12,399 bases of DNA from a bacterium UBP8_UBA817 (GTDB lineage Bacteria > Margulisbacteria > Marinamargulisbacteria > UBA817): the NCBI GenBank assembly GCA_002296285.1, contig DBHX01000016.1, positions 1 through 12,399 on the forward strand. The letters are read 5' to 3'. Of this stretch, positions 1 to 5,888 are shown piece after piece. How positions within the stretch are numbered: the first letter of the stretch is position 1; each line of letters starts with the position of its first letter. Under the pieces are notes generated by a model. It was given only the letters and a program-made list of their open reading frames with translations. It ran no database searches and was not told where the DNA came from. The translations under genes were made by a program, and so were the position numbers.

Positions 1-2
1 AC

Positions 3-581
3 TGTGTTTTGGTCAGTGCTCAACCACCATCCATGATGTTCATTGGGGATAGCTTAACCGCTGGCTTTCAGTTGGGAGTCACTGACGCCTACCCGGCCAT
101 TATTCAAAATCAAGTGGGCACTAAAAATATTCGAATCATCAATGCAGGGGTTTCCGGCGACACCACGTTTTCAGTATTGGATCGATTGGATGTCACCCTC
201 AGAAGCACCCCCAACATGGTATTTCTATGCATTGGCGCCAACGATGGCTTACGCGGCATTCCCCCTCAACTGACAAAAAAGAACATCACCGCCATTGTTG
301 AAAAATTAAAACAACGAAACATGACTGTCATTCTGGCTGGCATTAGCCTTCCCAAAAACTACAGCCAGACCTACATTGAATCATTCGAGAAAATATTTAC
401 GGATGTCGCTAAAAATGAGGGCCTACCATTCATGCCATTTTTGTTAAAAGATGTGGCGGGAGTTCCCACACTAAATTTAAATGATCGGATTCATCCCAAT
501 AAAAATGGGCATAAAGTCATTGCAAAAAATGTGCTTGAATTTCTTAAAAAAGAGCAATTGATTCCATCAAAAAACCAATGA
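3..581 (+). CDS. tesA: TesA-like GDSL esterase/acyl thioesterase (5' end cut by window edge)
   Basis: SGNH-fold hydrolase that cleaves acyl esters and thioesters, normally in the periplasm. Numbering from the TTG at position 9, block I is GDSL with nucleophile Ser15. The oxyanion Gly is at 50 (NAGVSGDT), Asn78 lies in GAND, and the Asp159-His162 pair lies in DRIHP. The spacing between these residues matches E. coli TesA (S10, G44, N73, D154, H157) almost exactly. The frame stays open to the left edge, and codons before GDSL read CVLVSAQ. This resembles the end of a signal peptide with a V-S-A cleavage site, so the TTG at 9 is probably not the real start and the signal peptide is missing. It lies just upstream of an ABC ATPase and permease, as tesA neighbours ybbA/ybbP in enterobacteria (there divergent, here co-directional). 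The family is near certain; the true substrate is not. Confidence 0.9.
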   Translation, partial: CVLVSAQPPSMMFIGDSLTAGFQLGVTDAYPAIIQNQVGTKNIRIINAGVSGDTTFSVLDRLDVTLRSTPNMVFLCIGANDGLRGIPPQLTKKNITAIVEKLKQRNMTVILAGISLPKNYSQTYIESFEKIFTDVAKNEGLPFMPFLLKDVAGVPTLNLNDRIHPNKNGHKVIAKNVLEFLKKEQLIPSKNQ

Positions 582-620
582 ATGGCGCACGAATCACTGC
601 CACAATTCGAAACATTTCGG

Positions 621-626
621 TATAAT
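621..626 (+). promoter_or_regulatory. TATAAT -10 box, leaderless-type promoter of the ABC ATPase gene
   Basis: Perfect TATAAT, followed by six bases and then the ATG at 633. Transcription would begin at or next to the A of the start codon. There is no Shine-Dalgarno sequence in the preceding bases. The -35 match is poor: the best is CTGCCA at 597-602, 18 bp away. It would give the ATPase, permease and thioesterase genes a promoter separate from tesA. Confidence 0.55.
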
Positions 627-632
627 AACATC

Positions 633-1292
633 ATGATCCAATTGACTGACATTCAAAAAAACTACGATGGCCCCAGTGGCGAGATTGAGATTTTAACTGG
701 GGTCTCTATCCCGATTCCACCCAAAGCAAGCATTGCCATCACCGGGCCATCTGGCAGCGGAAAAAGCACGTTATTGCGAATTTTAGCCGGACTTGAACCC
801 CCGACCAAAGGTCGTGTGATTGTTCATAACCAAAACATATATGACTTAACAGATGATGACAGGGCCACCCTCAGAAGCCAGACCTTTGGGTTTATTTTTC
901 AATCATTTCGATTGTTCCCGGCTTTAACTGTTATTGAGAACATTCAACTCAGTTTGGATATCAAAGGCACCAAGAATAGCGACACCATTGCACACGAGTG
1001 GATGGAAAACGTTGGATTAGCTCACAGAAAAGATCATTTACCAGAAACTTTATCGGGTGGAGAGCAACAACGTGTGGCCATCGCCCGTGCCTTGGCAACA
1101 AATCCAAGTGTCATCGTGGCGGATGAGCCCACTGGAAATTTGGATAAAAAAAATAGTGACGGGATTCAAACCATGTTGCAATCCTGCATGGAGGCATCCA
1201 ATGCCGCATTGGTGCTGGTAACCCATGATATCGAATTGGCCAAAATTTGTGACACCCAATACGAGTTATCCAACGGACAACTGCTCAAATAA
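633..1292 (+). CDS. ybbA: LolD/YbbA-type ABC transporter ATP-binding protein
   Basis: Cytoplasmic ATPase that powers an FtsX-fold permease of the LolCDE/MacAB/YbbAP class (substrates are lipids, lipoproteins or other envelope molecules). Counting from the ATG at 633 it has 219 residues, a normal length. Walker A GPSGSGKST is at 38-46, the Q-loop Gln at about 90, the signature LSGGEQQR at 140-147, Walker B VIVADEPTG at 160-168 and the H-loop His at about 198. I chose 633 over the in-frame ATG at 582 because homologues begin close to the MIQLTDI stretch. The extra 17 residues look non-homologous, and a TATAAT box lies between the two starts. Neither start has a ribosome binding site. The stop codon overlaps the permease start by one base (TAATG), which suggests coupled translation. 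Orthology to ybbA rather than lolD is inferred from the tesA neighbour. Confidence 0.88.
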   Translation: MIQLTDIQKNYDGPSGEIEILTGVSIPIPPKASIAITGPSGSGKSTLLRILAGLEPPTKGRVIVHNQNIYDLTDDDRATLRSQTFGFIFQSFRLFPALTVIENIQLSLDIKGTKNSDTIAHEWMENVGLAHRKDHLPETLSGGEQQRVAIARALATNPSVIVADEPTGNLDKKNSDGIQTMLQSCMEASNAALVLVTHDIELAKICDTQYELSNGQLLK

Positions 1293-3811
1293 TGTCACCC
1301 TTACAGGAAAAACTTAAAAAAGCCCTGCAACTCAAACAAAGCCATCAGATCATTATTGGCGTGGCATTGGGCCTTTGCATGACCCTCATGAGTGCTCAGC
1401 GATTACTCAATACCAGCTTGGACACCTCCTTAACCCGTAAATCGGCCGAACTTTTAACTGCGGACATTGAAATTGCATCCACGCAAGCGTTAAGCACGAA
1501 AAATATTGACATTATTAGCGACACGTTGCCAGCGCATCAATCATCAAGACGGCAATTATTTTCAAGCATGATTCAGTTCTATGGCCAACAAACCAAACTG
1601 GTTGAAATCATGGCCATTGAACCCAATTACCCATTGCGAGGACAATGCAGCGCCATGGATACGGCCGGCAATATTGTCCCCGTATCTACGTTATTAAGTA
1701 GCACACAAAATGCAATTGTGATTGGCAAGGCACTCCCTCAAATCACGGATATTACATTTGGAAGCACCATTAAAATTGGCAATTTTACGGGAACGGTGGT
1801 TGGCATCATTCATCAAGAGCCAGACATTAGCATTCAATCACTCAAACTCGGCCCACGCATTTACATGGCCCTTGATAACGTCACAGCCACCGGCTTTGAT
1901 CAACAGTTATCCAGAAAATACCATTCCACCTTCATTGCCTTTGATGCTCCAGAAGAAAGTGACCCTTGGGTGAACCCTCTGAGCAACGCTTTGGGAATTG
2001 AGGGCAACCGAAAAACCATTCAAGGATCCTACGGCCCAAGCCAACCCATTGTGGTGCGCAGTTTTAGGGACATGAATGAGAGTGTTTTGCGAGGGTTTTC
2101 ATCCGTCAATCAATTTTTTTTATTTTTATCATTGTTCATCTTGCTCCTGAGCGGCACGGCCTTTGGCTTCATTATCTGGACCACCATCATTCAAAAACTA
2201 CCAGACATTGGAAACTTACGCTATTTGGGCATACAAATCCGACAAATTCATGCATTTTACAACTCAGAAGCATTGCGTGTTGCAAGCATTGCCACCGTTC
2301 TGGGACTCATCATGGGGGCCATCATTGCCCAGCTCTGCCAGTGGTTTATTGGCACACAACTTAACCTCCCATTTGCGCTCATCACCATCCACCCCATGGA
2401 CCTGCTATTTATTGCTGGATTTTCAATTATTGGCATTTACCTTATGACCCGATGTGTGATGAAACTCACCACATCCACGCGCTTGTTTGATCAAGAACAA
2501 CCGCAACGGGCAAGCCTTCAGATCATCGGCCTCATGGCATTGTTATTGTTGGGATTTATGGCGGCATTTTTATTGATCAACCAGGTTTCATTCATCCAAA
2601 CCTTAGGACTCATTGGGGGCTTCTTTACTGTATTTTTGGCATTGAATGGGATTGATCGTTTGGGATCCCGTTGTCTTAAAATCATCCCCACAAAAAATGC
2701 ATCGCTCCCACAGCGTTTGGCCATCAAATACTTAAGCGATGGGCATACGTTACGGCGCATGGCATTCATTAGCATTTGTTTTTCATTAATTGCCATGTTT
2801 TCAATGGCGCATTACGAAAAATCCTTAAACCACGAATTTAACCCAAAAAATTCGGATAAAGTGCTACCCAGCTTATTTGTTACCGACCTATACAATCATC
2901 AATTGGCCGAATTTAAGGCCATGATTTCACAACCTCACAAACTGAGTCCATTATCGAGAACACGAATCTTATCCATTAATAACCAAGCCTTGGCCAAATA
3001 TGTGGAAGAGCGTGACCTTTCAAACACCACCTTTTTGTATCGGGAGCAAAACTTAAGTTCCAGAGACACACTATACGAAACAGAAACCTTGGATGAGGGT
3101 GAATGGTTTGACCCAAACAACAATACCATTGAAATTAGTGTGGAAGAGCGCTTTGCCAAACGCCTAAAATTACGGTTAAATGACCAGATCCAATTTTCTA
3201 TATTTGGATTGCCTTTCACCGGCACCATCACCAGTTTTCGGTCGGTGGATTGGAGCACCTTTGACCCAAATTTTTTTATGTTAATTGAGCCCCCCCACCT
3301 GAAGGAATTCCCACAAACATGGATCAGTGCCATTTACACTAAAAGCGATACCGAAACCTTGGACGTGCAAGCGGCATTGGCCCAAGCTTTCCCCAATGCA
3401 TCGGTGATTGACATTCAAAACACCAGCGAAAAGGTATTGGGATTTTTTAAAACGTTCATTGTTGCATTTAAACTGGGGGCATTATTTAGTTTTTTTATTG
3501 GGGGTTGCTTGTTTTTATTGTTAGGAAAACTCTACGTCGATATTCGAAAAGAAAGTTACAACATGCTCTTTTGGATTGGTATGTCACAACGCAACATCCG
3601 AAAGATATCCCTCATTGAAAACCTATGGTTCACAGGCATGACCGCCGTTAGCGCACTCATCATCAGTTTAATCATTGTCAGTATCCTATTTGGCACGTTG
3701 ATTCCCATCCAACTAAAAATCAATGGGTTGGCCACAGGGATTATCATAACCAGTTTAATCGGCATTGTATTTTTAGAATGGAAGTTAAAGGAGGGTCGCA
3801 ATGATCTTTAA
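1292..3811 (+). CDS. ybbP: YbbP-like FtsX-family ABC permease, 839 aa
   Basis: Large permease partner of the preceding ATPase. Hydrophobic segments by eye: one near the N-terminus (about 18-38); three around 274-300, 329-353 and 367-389; a pair at about 408-430 and 434-452; one at 488-506; and three C-terminal ones at about 722-746, 778-800 and 810-830. That makes ten, the YbbP arrangement of two FtsX units. Two large extracytoplasmic domains lie at about 40-270 and 507-720. This is about double the size of LolC/LolE and close to E. coli YbbP. The start overlaps the ATPase stop by one base. The end overlaps the thioesterase start by 11 nt, and that gene's Shine-Dalgarno lies inside this coding sequence. 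Repeated ATT/GGC/CCC-rich codons match the neighbouring genes, so nothing looks foreign. The exported substrate is unknown; YbbP itself has no firmly established substrate. Confidence 0.85.
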   Translation: MSPLQEKLKKALQLKQSHQIIIGVALGLCMTLMSAQRLLNTSLDTSLTRKSAELLTADIEIASTQALSTKNIDIISDTLPAHQSSRRQLFSSMIQFYGQQTKLVEIMAIEPNYPLRGQCSAMDTAGNIVPVSTLLSSTQNAIVIGKALPQITDITFGSTIKIGNFTGTVVGIIHQEPDISIQSLKLGPRIYMALDNVTATGFDQQLSRKYHSTFIAFDAPEESDPWVNPLSNALGIEGNRKTIQGSYGPSQPIVVRSFRDMNESVLRGFSSVNQFFLFLSLFILLLSGTAFGFIIWTTIIQKLPDIGNLRYLGIQIRQIHAFYNSEALRVASIATVLGLIMGAIIAQLCQWFIGTQLNLPFALITIHPMDLLFIAGFSIIGIYLMTRCVMKLTTSTRLFDQEQPQRASLQIIGLMALLLLGFMAAFLLINQVSFIQTLGLIGGFFTVFLALNGIDRLGSRCLKIIPTKNASLPQRLAIKYLSDGHTLRRMAFISICFSLIAMFSMAHYEKSLNHEFNPKNSDKVLPSLFVTDLYNHQLAEFKAMISQPHKLSPLSRTRILSINNQALAKYVEERDLSNTTFLYREQNLSSRDTLYETETLDEGEWFDPNNNTIEISVEERFAKRLKLRLNDQIQFSIFGLPFTGTITSFRSVDWSTFDPNFFMLIEPPHLKEFPQTWISAIYTKSDTETLDVQAALAQAFPNASVIDIQNTSEKVLGFFKTFIVAFKLGALFSFFIGGCLFLLLGKLYVDIRKESYNMLFWIGMSQRNIRKISLIENLWFTGMTAVSALIISLIIVSILFGTLIPIQLKINGLATGIIITSLIGIVFLEWKLKEGRNDL
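3788..3794 (+). promoter_or_regulatory. Strong Shine-Dalgarno AAGGAGG for the thioesterase gene
   Basis: AAGGAGG, six bases before the ATG at 3801 and inside the 3' end of the permease gene. It shows that the organism's ribosomes use the canonical anti-Shine-Dalgarno. That makes the lack of such sites at the ATPase, uvrB and lipoprotein starts meaningful. Confidence 0.8.
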
Positions 3812-4193
3812 AACAACGCCGTACCGCGTGTATGTATACGACACCGATGTGGCCGGCGTGGTGCATCACAGCAATTACCTGCGTTACTTTGAAGCCGGCC
3901 GAATTGAATTTTTAAGGGACCTGGGATTCCCCTACATTGACTTTCAACACGATGGCATTGGGTTTGTGCCTGTTAACATTGATATTCATTACCATTACCC
4001 ATTACGAGAAGATGACGAGTACGTGGTTACCGTCGAACTGATTGAACTCAAAAAAGCGTCCTTCATCGTCAAACAAACGGTGCAATGCAATCAAAAATTA
4101 AATGTATCGGCCACCATTCAACTGGCCTGTGTGAAGGAGCCTGAATTTAAACCGCAACGGTTGCCCGATGCCTTGTTGACTCAATTACGGTGA
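3801..4193 (+). CDS. ybgC: YbgC/4-hydroxybenzoyl-CoA-type hotdog acyl-CoA thioesterase
   Basis: Cytoplasmic hotdog-fold thioesterase of 130 residues, the usual family length (E. coli YbgC is about 134). The diagnostic motif Y-x-D-T-D-x-x-G-V-V-x-H-x-x-Y-x-x-x-x-E lies at about 13-31, with the expected catalytic Asp at 16 and the conserved His at 22-23. These enzymes hydrolyse acyl-CoA; in Proteobacteria YbgC is linked to the Tol-Pal envelope cluster and to phospholipid metabolism. Here no tol genes are visible. It is instead the last gene of the tesA-ybbA-ybbP-like run and overlaps the permease by 11 nt with a strong ribosome binding site. That context suggests an acyl-handling role tied to the exporter, but this is inference. 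The family call is firm; the exact substrate chain length cannot be told. Confidence 0.9.
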   Translation: MIFKTTPYRVYVYDTDVAGVVHHSNYLRYFEAGRIEFLRDLGFPYIDFQHDGIGFVPVNIDIHYHYPLREDDEYVVTVELIELKKASFIVKQTVQCNQKLNVSATIQLACVKEPEFKPQRLPDALLTQLR

Positions 4194-4263
4194 GGCATTT
4201 ATCTATGCGCCAAGTGAAAGGCCTGGCTATTAATGAGTAGTTTCTGGAATCGAAATTATACCT

Positions 4264-4291
4264 GACATTATCTAATTCATGTCCTTTTTTT
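4264..4291 (+). terminator. Possible weak terminator after the thioesterase operon
   Basis: Five-base stem GACAT (4264-4268) and ATGTC (4279-4283) with a 10-nt loop, then one C and seven T. It sits about 70 bases after the thioesterase stop and faces the convergent gene ending at 4309. The stem is short and AT-rich, so only the T-run makes it convincing. Confidence 0.35.
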
Positions 4292-4308
4292 AACAGATCA
4301 ATAATGCA

Positions 4309-4698
4309 TTAATATTTCGTCTTCACATTGGCCAAACTCTCGGATTTAAGCACCTCCAAAAAAAAGGAGCCAAGTAATTTTTTACGGTCTGAATCATTTT
4401 GAATTAGAGCTATAAATAAACGATGCGCTGTCTTTTGAATCAATTCTTTATAAGGGCTAAACTGCTGCTCCCTCATTCCATTTACAACATTTGCAAAACC
4501 GGATATATATAAGTCTTCCGAATCCAATTGGCTTTCAATATTTCGAAAATCTAGATTCATTCCACCAAACGACTTATAAAGGCCCCTTGTTTGAGATGAA
4601 CTTAAAGGCTCCCCTGCTTTAAACAGTGGATTAGCAGTTTTTTGATGCGGTATACTACCTACTCCCGGTACTTTATTTAAATTAGAAACCTGTTTCAT
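4309..4698 (-). CDS. Hypothetical protein, 129 aa
   Basis: I do not recognise this protein. The start is the ATG at 4698, chosen over an in-frame upstream one (4725) because a GGGAGG ribosome binding site lies five bases before it. The first 55 residues are rich in Gly, Ser, Asn and Pro and look disordered. About 56-122 look helical, with an alternating hydrophobic pattern (for example LYISGFANVV, HRLFIALIQ, SFFLEVLKS). There is no signal peptide, lipobox, membrane segment or cysteine, so it is probably cytoplasmic or exported by a route not visible here. It is convergent with the thioesterase operon and lies about 180 bases downstream of the broken secreted-protein gene. The clear ribosome binding site and a TATAAT 12 bases before the ATG support a real gene. 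Confidence 0.6.
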   Translation of the reverse strand: MKQVSNLNKVPGVGSIPHQKTANPLFKAGEPLSSSQTRGLYKSFGGMNLDFRNIESQLDSEDLYISGFANVVNGMREQQFSPYKELIQKTAHRLFIALIQNDSDRKKLLGSFFLEVLKSESLANVKTKY

Positions 4699-4710
4699 AC
4701 ACCCCTCCCA

Positions 4711-4716
4711 ATTATA
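4711..4716 (-). promoter_or_regulatory. TATAAT -10-like box before the 129-aa gene
   Basis: Perfect TATAAT on the minus strand, 12 bases before the ATG at 4698. The Shine-Dalgarno lies between box and start. A start point 6-7 nt downstream would fall inside the ribosome binding site, so this may be a chance match or give a very short leader. No good -35 is visible. Confidence 0.3.
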
Positions 4717-4812
4717 CCTATCCATATTTAAGAAAAATCAAACCATTAAAATGAATACATCTGACCCGTAGAAATACCGGCACGAGCAAATCAAACGCCC
4801 TCTTTTCCCCCT

Positions 4813-4850
4813 CCTAAATTTAACTGTTAATTATTTATTCCCAGTTTAGG
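4813..4850. repeat. Imperfect inverted repeat in the gap between two minus-strand genes
   Basis: CCTAAA...AACTG at 4813-4826 pairs with CAGTTTAGG at 4842-4850. The outer and inner halves of the left arm are separated by a 5-nt bulge. It lies in the 178-base gap between the secreted-protein frame and the 129-aa gene. There is no T-run on either side, so an operator or a poor terminator are both possible. Confidence 0.25.
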
Positions 4851-4876
4851 TCGAAATGCAACAATAAATGAGGGCA

Positions 4877-5146
4877 CTAAAGCTTTTCGTCAGTGTCAGC
4901 ATTATAAAATTCATATTGGAAAAAGTTAGATTTCACAACTACATTCGTGGTCACTCCACTACTATCCATTAATGGAACCGTTTGCATGCAACTGGTTTGA
5001 GCATTGTCAAAATCAGTGCAATTGTCAATTTTTAAACGAAATGAAAATTCGTGATTATCCCCAGCGGAATCTTTTGCTTTTAACTGAACCAAACACCCGG
5101 CATCGGAGTCATATTCAGACGTAGAAAAACCGTTTGGATGATTTGA
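4877..5146 (-). pseudogene. In-frame 3' continuation of the secreted-protein gene beyond a TAA
   Basis: Codons after the TAA at 5147-5149 stay open in exactly the same frame for 89 more residues, to a TAG at 4877-4879. There is no good start codon of its own: the only early candidate, a TTG at 5092, has no ribosome binding site. The composition (Asn, Asp, Ser, Thr-rich, with Cys in GC, NC and SC contexts) matches the part before the stop. Joined, the two parts give a mature protein with six cysteines, three on each side. This is best read as the C-terminal third of one protein of about 266 residues. It may be broken by a point mutation (CAA to TAA would suffice), a sequencing error, or recoding. 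Confidence 0.6.
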
Positions 5147-5677
5147 TTAGGTCACATGACACATTGAATCATCTGTCCCAATAAACAATTGCCCTTTAAC
5201 ATTCGATGCCTGATGCAATGTGTTGCCATCAAATGGATCCCCGGATGTCGCACTTTCATTAATTGACAATGACCGTTCAGTTGACTCTTGGAAAAGTTTT
5301 AAGCTATATATTCGACTGGTATCGTCATTATAAGCCACTCTAGAATAAAGCCCACCTTTTGATGTAAATGTAAACCAACGATCATGCAAATTGATATTGT
5401 TGCTTTTTGAAGGATCGTCAAACTCTTGAACACTATATTTTGTCACATTTGTTGATGTGCAATTGCTATCAGAAAAGTTAACCACCATGTTATATTCTGG
5501 GGTTACGGATAAGTCAGCAATATAACCAAAAGAAACCGTATAATTGCTCGAATTAGAAATATCACGTTCATACCCTTGACTCAAATCACTCGGATCAAGT
5601 GCTGTGCATGGTGAATGATAATCGAGCCCATAACAAATCGTTCCAAGCATAAAAATAAACGGCACCAGACCTCTCAT
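5147..5677 (-). CDS. Secreted hypothetical protein, truncated by in-frame TAA
   Basis: I do not recognise the family. Translation from the ATG at 5677 gives 176 residues before the TAA. A GAGGGG ribosome binding site lies about five bases before this ATG, which favours it over the TTG one codon upstream. Residues 1-17 form a signal peptide (Met-Arg, hydrophobic core, CYG before the likely cleavage). The -1 residue at the Cys is Ile, so this is not a lipobox. The rest is rich in Asn, Ser, Thr, Asp and aromatic residues, has alternating hydrophobics and few lysines, and looks like an extracellular beta-structured domain. The start overlaps the lipoprotein stop by one base (TGATG), so the two are translationally coupled and likely act together at the cell surface. 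Confidence 0.65.
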   Translation of the reverse strand: MRGLVPFIFMLGTICYGLDYHSPCTALDPSDLSQGYERDISNSSNYTVSFGYIADLSVTPEYNMVVNFSDSNCTSTNVTKYSVQEFDDPSKSNNINLHDRWFTFTSKGGLYSRVAYNDDTSRIYSLKLFQESTERSLSINESATSGDPFDGNTLHQASNVKGQLFIGTDDSMCHVT

Positions 5678-5856
5678 CAAAACCCCTCAACTGAAAAATT
5701 AAATTCTTGAAAGACTTTGATGGCCTCAATTTGTTTTTCCGTTACTCTTACCACCTCAACACCATTATCGCCGTTATTAGAACTTTTGTATTTTTCTGAA
5801 CATCCTGAAATTAAAATGAGCACCATAAAAAGCACACATAACATAAACCGTTTCAT
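5677..5856 (-). CDS. Small lipoprotein, 59 aa
   Basis: Short gene with a textbook lipoprotein signal: Met-Lys-Arg, a hydrophobic core at about 4-16, then the lipobox I-S-G-C with the lipidated Cys at 19. The next residues SEKYKSSNN form a short flexible tether. About 33-57 could be one amphipathic helix (VEVVRVTEKQIEAIKVFQEF). The mature part is only about 41 residues, so it would be a small membrane-anchored peptide. Residues after the Cys are Ser-Glu, with no Asp at +2 to retain it in the inner membrane by the E. coli rule. It starts 32 bases after the helicase stop and has its own TATAAT box 7 nt before the ATG. Its TGA overlaps the next gene's ATG. The family is unknown, but the lipobox, coupling and promoter make it a real gene. 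Confidence 0.75.
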   Translation of the reverse strand: MKRFMLCVLFMVLILISGCSEKYKSSNNGDNGVEVVRVTEKQIEAIKVFQEFNFSVEGF

Positions 5857-5863
5857 ATCATAA

Positions 5864-5869
5864 ATTATA
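5864..5869 (-). promoter_or_regulatory. TATAAT -10 box, leaderless-type promoter of the lipoprotein gene
   Basis: Perfect TATAAT on the minus strand, then seven bases, then the ATG at 5856. There is no Shine-Dalgarno before that ATG, so a leaderless transcript is the simplest reading. No good -35 is visible in the end of the helicase gene. Confidence 0.5.
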
Positions 5870-5888
5870 ACATTAAAAGAAATAAACG

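Noticed and set aside
9..11. TTG at 9 as the true tesA start
   Set aside because: The frame is open to the window edge and reads like the end of a signal peptide, so the start is probably outside.
582..632. Longer start of the ABC ATPase at the ATG at 582
   Set aside because: The extra 17 codons lack homology to LolD-type N-termini and have no ribosome binding site, and they contain the TATAAT box that fits the start at 633.
4800..4820. Strong AGGAGGGGG-like stretch on the minus strand as a ribosome binding site
   Set aside because: Only a TTG opening about 18 codons follows at a usable distance, so no gene can be tied to it.
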